In this document: one piece after another, positions 1 through 9,700 of the stretch
How positions within the stretch are numbered: the stretch's first letter is position 1
Layout: each line of letters starts with the position of its first letter
DNA from: Anisakis pegreffii
Lineage: Eukaryota; Nematoda; Chromadorea; Rhabditida; Anisakidae
Direction of reading: 5' to 3'
Assembly (NCBI GenBank): GCA_035041965.1
Contig: JAPYMA010002638.1
Location: 1-64,000 of the forward strand
Length of the DNA: 64,000 bases
Notes under the pieces: generated by a model
Seen by the model: only the letters and a program-made list of their open reading frames with translations
Databases searched by the model: none
What the model was told of the DNA's origin: nothing
Program-made: the position numbers and the translations under genes

Positions 1-3000
1 CCTAAGCCTAAGCCTAAGCCTAAGCCCAAGCCTAAGCCTAGCCTGAGCCTAAGCCTAAGCCCAAGCCTAAGCCTAAGCCTAAGCCTAAGCCTAAGCCTAA
101 GCCTAAGCCTAAGCCTAAGCCTCCGCCTCAAGCCCAAGCCTAAGCCCAAGCCCAAGCCTCAGCCTGAGCCTAGCCTAAGCCTAGCCTAAGCCCAAGCCCA
201 AGCCCAAGCCCAAGCCTAAGCCCAAGCCCAAGCCTGGGCTCAAGCCTGCCTAAGCCTAAGCCTAAGCCCAAGCTCAAGCCCAAGCCCAGCCCAAGCCTAA
301 GCCCAAGCCCAAGCCTAAGCCCAAGCCCAAGCCTAAGCCCAAGCCTGCTAAGCCCAAGCCCAAGCCTAAGCCTAAGCCTAAGCCCAAGCCTAAGCCTAAG
401 CCTAAGCCTAAGCCTAAGCCCAAGCCTAAGCCTAAGCCTAAGCCTAAGCCTAAGCCTAAGCCTAAGCCTGGGCCCAAGCCTAAGCCTAAGCCTAAGCCTA
501 AGCCCAAGCCCAAGCCTAAGCCCAAGCCCAAGCCTAAGCCTAAGCCCAAGCCTAAGCCTCAAGCCTAAGCCTAAGCCCAAGCCTAAGCCTAAGCCTAAGC
601 CCAAGCCTGGCCTAAGCCCAAGCCCAAGCCCAAGCCCAAGCCCAAGCCCAGCGCCCAAGCCCAAGCCTAAGCCCAAGCCTAAGCCCGAGCCCAAGCCTAA
701 GCCCAAGCCTAAGCCTAAGCCTAGCCTAAGCCCAAGCCTAAGCCCAAGCCCAAGCCCAAGCCCAAGCCTAAGCCTAAGCCTAAGCCCAAGCCTAAGCCCA
801 AGCCCAAGCCTGCCAGCCTCAAGCCTGAGCCTAAGCCTCAAGCCTAAGCCTGAGCTCTAAGCCTAAGCCTAAGCCTAAGCCTAAGCCTAAGCCTAAGCCT
901 AAGCCTAAGCCCAAGCCCAAGCCTGCCAAGCCTAAGCCCAAGCCTGAGCCTAAGCCCAAGCCCAAGCCCAAGCCTGCCGCCTAAGCCTGAAGCCTAAGCT
1001 CCAAGCCTAAGCCTAAGCCCAAGCCTGCTCAAGCCTAAGCCTAAGCCTAAGCCTAAGCCTAAGCCTAAGCCTAAGCCTAAGCCTAAGCCTAAGCCCAAGC
1101 CTAAGCCTAAGCCTCAAGCCTAAGCCCAAGCCTAAGCCTAAGCCTCAAGCCTAAGCCTAAGCCTAAGCCCAAGCCTAAGCCTAAGCCTAAGCCTAAGCCT
1201 AAGCCTAAGCCTAAGCCTAAGCCTAAGCCTAAGCCTAAGCCTAAGCCTAAGCCTAAGCCTAAGCCCAAGCCTAAGCCCAAGCCTAAGCCTAAGCCTAAGC
1301 CTAAGCCTAAGCCTAAGCCTAAGCCTAAGCCTAAGCCTAAGCCCAAGCCTAAGCCTAAGCCCAAGCCTAAGCCTAAGCCTAAGCCTAAGCCTAAGCCTAA
1401 GCCTCAAGCCTAAGCCTAAGCCTAAGCCTAAGCCTAAGCCTAAGCCTAAGCCTCAAGCCTAAGCCTAAGCCTAAGCCTAAGCCTAAGCCTAAGCCTAAGC
1501 CTAAGCCTAAGCCTAAGCCTAAGCCTAAGCCTAAGCCTAAGCCCAAGCCTAAGCCTAAGCCCAAGCCTAAGCCTAAGCCTAAGCCTAAGCCTAAGCCTAA
1601 GCCTAAGCCTAAGCCTAAGCCTAAGCCTAAGCCTAAGCCTAAGCCTAAGCCTAAGCCTAAGCCTAAGCCTAAGCCCAAGCCTAAGCCTAAGCCTAAGCCT
1701 AAGCCTAAGCCTAAGCCTAAGCCTAAGCCTAAGCCTAAGCCTAAGCCTAAGCCTAAGCCTAAGCCTAAGCCTAAGCCTAAGCCTAAGCCTAAGCCTAAGC
1801 CTAAGCCTAAGCCTAAGCCTAAGCCCAAGCCTAAGCCTAAGCCTAAGCCTAAGCCTAAGCCTAAGCCTAAGCCTAAGCCTAAGCCCAAGCCTAAGCCTAA
1901 GCCTAAGCCTAAGCCTAAGCCCAAGCCTAAGCCTAAGCCTAAGCCTAAGCCTAAGCCTAAGCCTAAGCCTAAGCCTAAGCCTAAGCCTAAGCCTAAGCCT
2001 AAGCCTAAGCCTAAGCCTAAGCCTAAGCCTAAGCCTAAGCCTAAGCCTAAGCCTAAGCCTAAGCCTAAGCCTAAGCCTAAGCCTAAGCCTAAGCCTAAGC
2101 CTAAGCCTAAGCCTAAGCCTAAGCCTAAGCCTAAGCCTAAGCCTAAGCCTAAGCCTAAGCCTAAGCCTAAGCCTAAGCCCAAGCCTAAGCCTAAGCCTAA
2201 GCCTAAGCCTAAGCCTAAGCCTAAGCCTAAGCCTAAGCCTAAGCCTAAGCCTAAGCCTAAGCCTAAGCCTAAGCCTAAGCCTAAGCCTAAGCCCAAGCCC
2301 AAGCCTAAGCCTAAGCCTAAGCCTAAGCCTAAGCCCAAGCCTAAGCCCAAGCCTAAGCCTAAGCCTAAGCCTAAGCCTAAGCCTAAGCCCAAGCCTAAGC
2401 CTAAGCCCAAGCCTAAGCCTAAGCCTAAGCCTAAGCCTAAGCCTAAGCCTAAGCCTAAGCCTAAGCCTAAGCCTAAGCCTAAGCCTAAGCCTAAGCCTAA
2501 GCCTAAGCCTAAGCCTAAGCCTAAGCCTAAGCCTAAGCCTAAGCCTAAGCCTAAGCCTAAGCCTAAGCCTAAGCCTAAGCCTAAGCCTAAGCCTAAGCCT
2601 AAGCCTAAGCCTAAGCCTAAGCCTAAGCCTAAGCCTAAGCCTAAGCCTAAGCCCAAGCCTAAGCCTAAGCCTAAGCCTAAGCCTAAGCCTAAGCCTAAGC
2701 CTAAGCCTAAGCCTAAGCCTAAGCCCAAGCCTAAGCCTAAGCCTAAGCCTAAGCCTAAGCCTAAGCCTAAGCCTAAGCCTAAGCCTAAGCCCAAGCCTAA
2801 GCCTAAGCCTAAGCCTAAGCCTAAGCCTAAGCCTAAGCCTAAGCCTAAGCCTAAGCCTAAGCCTAAGCCTAAGCCTAAGCCTAAGCCTAAGCCTAAGCCT
2901 AAGCCTAAGCCTAAGCCTAAGCCTAAGCCTAAGCCTAAGCCTAAGCCTAAGCCTAAGCCTAAGCCTAAGCCTAAGCCTAAGCCTAAGCCTAAGCCTAAGC

Positions 3001-4045
3001 CTAAGCCTAAGCCTAAGCCTAAGCCTAAGCCTAAGCCTAAGCCTAAGCCTAAGCCTAAGCCTAAGCCTAAGCCTAAGCCTAAGCCTAAGCCTAAGCCTAA
3101 GCCCAAGCCTAAGCCTAAGCCCAAGCCTAAGCCTAAGCCTAAGCCTAAGCCTAAGCCTAAGCCTAAGCCTAAGCCTAAGCCCAAGCCTAAGCCTAAGCCT
3201 AAGCCTAAGCCTAAGCCCAAGCCTAAGCCTAAGCCTAAGCCTAAGCCTAAGCCTAAGCCTAAGCCTAAGCCTAAGCCTAAGCCTAAGCCTAAGCCTAAGC
3301 CTAAGCCTAAGCCTAAGCCTAAGCCTAAGCCTAAGCCTAAGCCTAAGCCTAAGCCCAAGCCTAAGCCTAAGCCTAAGCCTAAGCCTAAGCCTAAGCCTAA
3401 GCCTAAGCCTAAGCCTAAGCCTAAGCCTAAGCCTAAGCCTAAGCCTAAGCCTAAGCCTAAGCCTAAGCCTAAGCCTAAGCCTAAGCCTAAGCCTAAGCCT
3501 AAGCCTAAGCCTAAGCCTAAGCCTAAGCCTAAGCCTAAGCCCAAGCCTAAGCCTAAGCCTAAGCCTAAGCCTAAGCCTAAGCCTAAGCCTAAGCCTAAGC
3601 CTAAGCCTAAGCCTAAGCCTAAGCCTAAGCCTCAAGCCTAAGCCTAAGCCTAAGCCTAAGCCTAAGCCTAAGCCTAAGCCTAAGCCTAAGCCTAAGCCTA
3701 AGCCTAAGCCTAAGCCTAAGCCTAAGCCTAAGCCTAAGCCTAAGCCTAAGCCTAAGCCTAAGCCTAAGCCTAAGCCTAAGCCTAAGCCTAAGCCTAAGCC
3801 TAAGCCTAAGCCTAAGCCTAAGCCTAAGCCTAAGCCTAAGCCTAAGCCTAAGCCTAAGCCTAAGCCTAAGCCTAAGCCTAAGCCTAAGCCTAAGCCTAAG
3901 CCTAAGCCTAAGCCTAAGCCTAAGCCTAAGCCTAAGCCTAAGCCTAAGCCTAAGCCTAAGCCTAAGCCTAAGCCTAAGCCTAAGCCTAAGCCTAAGCCTA
4001 AGCCTAAGCCTAAGCCTAAGCCTAAGCCTAAGCCTAAGCCTAAGC
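1..4045. repeat. Telomere repeat array, (CCTAAG)n / (TTAGGC)n
   Basis: About 670 tandem six-base units of CCTAAG, the C-rich strand of the nematode telomere repeat TTAGGC, reading inward from the left end as expected for a left chromosome end. The commonest variant is CCCAAG (TTGGGC); occasional seven-base units (CCTCAAG) break the register near 1112, 1144, 1404, 1452 and 3631. The outer ~1.1 kb is much more degenerate than the inner 3 kb, the reverse of the usual pattern, which may be read error at the contig tip. The long Leu-Gly and Leu-Arg reading frames here are translation artefacts of the repeat, not genes. Confidence 0.98.
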
Positions 4046-4252
4046 TTCTTTCGCTTGTAAGCACGACAAGGATTGCAAATTGTGATCTACCCACTCCCAT
4101 ATTTGGGCCACGCACTCTCCCGATTTTGTGTTCTTAAATGCCCTCAAACATTTCATGCCGTCCAGATCCATTAGGTTTTTGGTGGCATCACTAATCGTGA
4201 ACGTTACGAATCCAATAAAGACACCAATGGCTGCAACATCGCAAACGGTCAC
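4038..4252 (-). pseudogene. Reading frame truncated by the telomere (unknown secreted-type protein fragment)
   Basis: An open frame runs leftward and ends at a TAG that lies in the first telomere unit, so its natural 3' end is missing. A splice acceptor-like GATGTTGCAG lies just inside the frame near 4235, so the coding part may start as an internal exon there. The peptide has a hydrophobic stretch (IGVFIGFVTFTI) followed by a Cys-containing region (GMKCLRAF, SGECVAQIW, LQSLSCLQ). Base composition is less AT-rich than the DNA next to it. I do not recognise the family; the Cys and Leu spacing is loosely like nematode secreted cysteine-rich proteins. That it is coding is inferred. Confidence 0.4.
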
Positions 4253-6750
4253 TCACATTTATCGAGACAACTAAAAACGATTGTTTGATGAAAATACTCA
4301 TAGTTTTATGTTATAAGTGTCAGATCACAAAGAGTAAGATTTGTTCATGTTCACAAAGAAAAAAATTTAACTGGAATGCGTCCATGCGTTTAAACTTTCC
4401 CACGCCTTCAGGTCCATTCAGGTTCAGTTCAGTTAGGGTTCACTTCTTTTTGAATATTACATTTGTATGGCTGATTGTAGACTTCTGGTTTTCTTAGTGT
4501 CCGCTTTGCGTTGAGGAGACTTGAAACGTCTCAGTGAGTTTACGACCGATAACGTTCAGTTGCAAACCTTATCAGTACCAAAGTATCCATATGAAGATTG
4601 GCACTCCTCATTTATTCAATTATAAATCTGTAGAAAATAAGACATTAAACACGTCTCAAATATTTATTTATTTCCTTTACGTGATAAGATGAACTAATTG
4701 CTAAATCAAGCCCAAAGAGTGTAAATACGCAATGGGCCTATAACCAGTGCAGCGTTCAAAGTAATCGCCAACGAGGGTAATTTCTAATCATCCTCCGGCG
4801 ACAGCAGGGAGGGTATTGCTCCGGTCCTTTACAAAAAGGACATCAGGTCGGTGCTTAGCACCTTCGCTTCCTAACTCCGGTTACACGTCTAATGATGTTC
4901 CCATTCCAGTTAAACTATCCTAGTCCTGTCCTGCTTAAATTAATAGAACAGAACAGTTTCGTAAAATGGACTAACGGTCGAAAAGCGGACCAGAATAGGA
5001 CGGTTCGAAAGTTTGAGGTGCGGGAACAAAATGAGCAGCTTTCAAAAAGGTAGCTAATGATCATAGAACAGATCAGTTCGAAGGACGGAACAGGACAGAT
5101 TTTGTTTGTTCTTTCAACTGTTCTATGTGAAGCATTGCAGCGATACGTTACCGTTTTGTTATTACTGTCATTATCACCATTATTGTGATTATCTTTATTA
5201 TTTTTATCATTATTATCACTATTGTTAAATTATTATCATTATTGTTATCATTATTACTACGGGTATTATTATCATAACCATTATACTCTTATTATAAATA
5301 TAATTGTCACATTTCTTCGCATTGATTTGTTTGCATTTTTTAAACTGCAAAGATTTAAATAGAGAGAGATTACCATTCGTAATATTAAAATGTAACGCAA
5401 AGTAAAAGTATTAAAGCTATTGCATGCACATATTGATATGACAATGTAAATTAATCAAGACTGAAGTGTTTTGTTCCAATGCGAGTGAATATCTGTTTCC
5501 ATGACAATGTCAAGTTAACAGTCATTGCTGATATCAACAAAAGAACACAACTTGCTCAACATTTCGCTATTCCGATCTCATTCAATTGACTACGATTTCA
5601 ATCAGCAAGTATTTCTCTACCATTATAATGTAACGTAATATCTCGTTTGCATGCAATCTAACGTTACTACATCTCATTCAAAATTAACTACTTTCAATGG
5701 TTAATGCCAATTCGCACAATACTTTTCCAGTATTTTACAAACTAAACCGGACTTGGCTTTTCGCATGTAGTTGGAGAATTTTTGCTCGAACTATTTTACT
5801 TTTTGCAGAAACGATTCATGGACTGCCCTCACTGTCCAGTACCCAGTAAAAATGTCTAGGCGTCAGTGAGATGAAATTGAATCATTTTTGAAAAAACTGA
5901 TTTTTTTTTCTGAAAATATGCGAGTTCCGTTGAATGTTGTTCGGTTTTAATGAATTAGAAATTATTTAGGATGGTCAAATCATTCAATGCTATATCCTCG
6001 AAAAGAGTTTTTGAAACTCTTGCGAATGGTACTGCATAAGGTAAGGAATGATTGCTGCACTGTCATAAACCTGTCACATTACTGTCTATTTATTATGTAT
6101 TTTACGATCACTTTTTAGATGAGATTCAAGGAACTCTTAGATAAGCTATAAGAGAAATTCGATTTCTCTCAAAGAGTTTTTTGCATTCGTTGACAGAAAT
6201 TAGAAGAAGCATTCAGTAATTTGTGAGCCAATGAAAAGATTTTAAACAGAGTTTCGATAAATCTTGCGTAGACCGTTAAGTTACCTGGCCTTTCATTGAG
6301 ACCCAGTCGTAATTAGCGGTAAACGTGAGGATACTTATTTGAAGCTTATCTTTCCGCTCAGGTTTACAAATGTGGTTCGTCAATAATTTTTGAAAGAAAT
6401 TAAACCTGGTCTGAATGCAAAGGTGTTTTTCGACTATATTACTTGCGAGAAAGAATATCCAATCACAGCATCGATATTTTCCGAACGTTTTGATAAATTC
6501 ATCACGCCTTTTTGAAAAGTGATTCCATCTTTCGGATGGAAACAAATGAGCTCATAATTGTTTGATGAACTTTCAGTTGTTTCTTCGCAAACGAATTGTT
6601 TCAGATAAATGCCCAGAACCGATCAAAACCTATCAATGTCCATCATTTTCGATGTGAACGATGGTGAAAAAAAGCGTCATTTATTGAATTTCTTAGGCAG
6701 ACGTTGGAATGAAAAAAGGAATATTTGTTTAGAGTTTAATGAACTTTCAC
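4253..6750. other. Subtelomeric DNA without a supported gene
   Basis: Between the telomere-proximal fragment and the first receptor exon I see no supported gene. A stretch at about 4700-4910 is richer in G and C than its surroundings and could be transposon debris. 4940-5100 holds several copies of a GAACAGAAC/GGAACAGGAC-like motif; a similar motif recurs near 53157. 5160-5300 is a degenerate TTATCA/TTATTA microsatellite. A minus-strand 89-codon frame at 6276-6545 has no recognisable motif and was not called. Confidence 0.5.
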
Positions 6751-6769
6751 AGGGACTTATCTCCTGAAA

Positions 6770-9700
6770 ATGAAGAATTTTGCTTGCAGAATGCGACAAA
6801 CGGATTCGTTTTCACTCAATGCTGGATATCCATCAACAAATGCAACGCCGATGATCATGAATGGTCAACAGGTCAATGCTCAACAGCAGGAAACGAACCG
6901 TTATGGTATCATTGCTATCGCTCTTAATAACAAATTCTCCCTGTTGAATTGTTAACATCTCGAACATCTTCTGATAGAGACACATTTCCGAGCCATGCCT
7001 TCTGTCTTCCTCATCCGAATCACAACTCCCTCCTGCAATCAAGTGCTACTCATCAACGATGCTAACGCACGCATGAGATTAATACTTTATTACACTATTA
7101 AAGGCAACGTGAAAATACAATAGCACAAAAGCAGCTAGGTCAGTTTCGAAAGCGTAACAAAATATGTGAATAAAATAAGAATAAGAAATAATTTTCAGCT
7201 TGCAGTAATAGTGATGAACAACTTCAAATTGGACATAAAAGATAAGATAGAACAAATATAAGATAGCAGTGTATTTGGTGAATCCCTTCAAATAAGTAAT
7301 GCTCTTTTGTAGTTAAATATTTCCTTGTCTTCAACAAACGATTTGGGGTGATATAGAATTTATTGAATGTACTTGATGAGCATGGGCGATGAATGCTAAA
7401 ACGGAATCGTTTCTCGTGCTCGCCTGAGATCACAGGGATCGTTTCTCGTCTCGTCTTTTTTGCCAATGAATCAACGAGGAATGTTGAAGGAGCTAGTGAT
7501 AGTTGAATGATCTGATTGTGAGCATCCCTCCATTAAACTCAATTTTTTTTGCTTTTTCAATCGGTAACAGAAGTTGAAAATTAAGTCCACAAAGGCTAAT
7601 TTGATCTCCTCAGACGGATTTGAATGATTGCAAAAGGAAAATATGGCACAGAAAGCTACATGGGAAATTTTTCTCGTGTCGATATTAAAATCGGCAGCTC
7701 TATATTTTGACAGTTTCGGGGTAAAATTTGGGCTTCAGATTCGTGTTTTTGGAATTTCGACTCCCAGCCCAGCTTTAGCTTCGCATTTTTCGATTTTCGG
7801 CTCCAGCTCCCACCATGGCTCCGCGTTTTTCAGAGTTCTGCATTGTACAACTGCGACGATGACCATCTGGCGTTGTAAACGGTGTTCTTTCCAGTGTTAT
7901 TCTGCTTATGTTTGCAAAATTTCTTCATGTTGATCCTTTCGGTGAATTGGCTTCTGATACGAATGAATTTGAAGAATGAGTGATAAATGATAATATTTCT
8001 ATGTTCTATATGATTTGAAAGTGCAGATAGACGAGAAGTGGACACAGACACAGCGGAAGGACAAATTCGTGTGAGTAGTTACCTGGATACGGTGATGCTA
8101 CCTTGCTTCACTTTCATGCGCGTCATCGGTCTTTATCACGCTTCTTCAGTGAATGCGTTAAATGCTTCATTGATTGTCTATTCGCTGCTGGTGATCGCCA
8201 TTCAAGTTCGTCATTCTATTCATTCGGTCTTTTGCCGAAGAACACGAGGCTTCTCGTCGTTCATTCTCATTACCCATTCCGTTCTAATTATAGTTGGATA
8301 TTGCATGGGTAGTAATAGCAGTCTAGCGATTATAACGGTGATTATAACAAAGACAGTAAACGGCTTGCTTGTTCTTGCCTCCTCGTAAATTTCGAAAACA
8401 AAACTTTCTCGATTTGATTAGTGAAATTCATTCTTCGCACAAAACATTGATTTCGCGATATAATTAAGAAAAGAATGGGCCATTGATGAATGCGGTACGA
8501 TATCGTATAATATGACTGTTATTCATCTTAACTGAAGAATACGATTTCAGTGCATCGTTTCGTACAGAAGGATCACATTTTTAAAATTCAGTGAACTCAA
8601 CGTTCATACAGCTTCAACAGTCATTATTGTTATATTCAGTTGCAGGTTAATTGCCAGTCTGTAGTTGTTTCTTCTAATTTTTTGCTCATCACAAAATTCA
8701 ATTATGCCGCAGAAGTGATCATAAAATTGAATCGGAATACTGCTGGCATTTAGACGTTAAATTTTGATGTATAGCTAGTAATGGAAACAATTCCGAAGAA
8801 TGACATTCGTATTAAAGTCATTCTTCGTCAATTCGTGAATCTGTTTTGATCGCTGTAATATTCAGCGCACTAGTAATGAAATGGATGTTGTGCTGCACCG
8901 AAATGATCTATCTTTGTAGAATAACGAACGGGAACCGCTTGAATTCAGTTATGCTACTAACATGTAGTCAGAGTTTGAAATCTCTAAAGACCAATTTCGA
9001 ATTTTCGATGGGAGAAGGTGTTTCTGCAAGCATTTTGGTGAATTTTATTCATCAGCTGACAATCTAAACTATGCGAAATTTTTATGTGGACAGATCCATT
9101 TGAGTTTTAGGGTACTTCTAAAACAGTTGGAGCTCGAATGAGTGGAAATATTATTTTTCGGTTGAATATGAGCTGAAATTTCAGCGGTTTGATCGCATCG
9201 ATGTATCTTTTTCGATTGGGAACGCGTTTACGAGAATTGCACTGCACAGTGATGCGAGAGGTGGTGCAGTACGATCGTGACTCGATCGGTATTCGAATGA
9301 CACGCTTAATATCAGTCTTATTGGTTCTTTTCATTGTTGTCATATCCTCATTGATCGTTGCATCTCATGCAGGCAAGTGTTTTATGATCGTTTATTATTT
9401 ATTATATGTATATTACGTAATAATTATTAATATTATCATTTTAGAATGATATTATTATCAGTACATAATACTCATCATATGGTAATAATTATTATCACTA
9501 TTGTTATTTTTATTAATTATTATCGCAGCCATCGAATTTCGATGGCTGCGATAAAACGTTTGGTTATGAGACACCGAGTGAAAAATCTAGCGATTGTTAG
9601 CTTTAAAATGCACTTTTGACAAGGGCGTTTCAAGCAAAGCATTTCCAATTCCAAAACGAGCATTAAGTAAGTTTGTTGACGGGTGCTTTCGGTTTTTTGG

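Noticed and set aside
170..4115. Very long Leu-Gly and Leu-Arg reading frames
   Set aside because: They are six-base telomere repeats read in frames without stops; not proteins.
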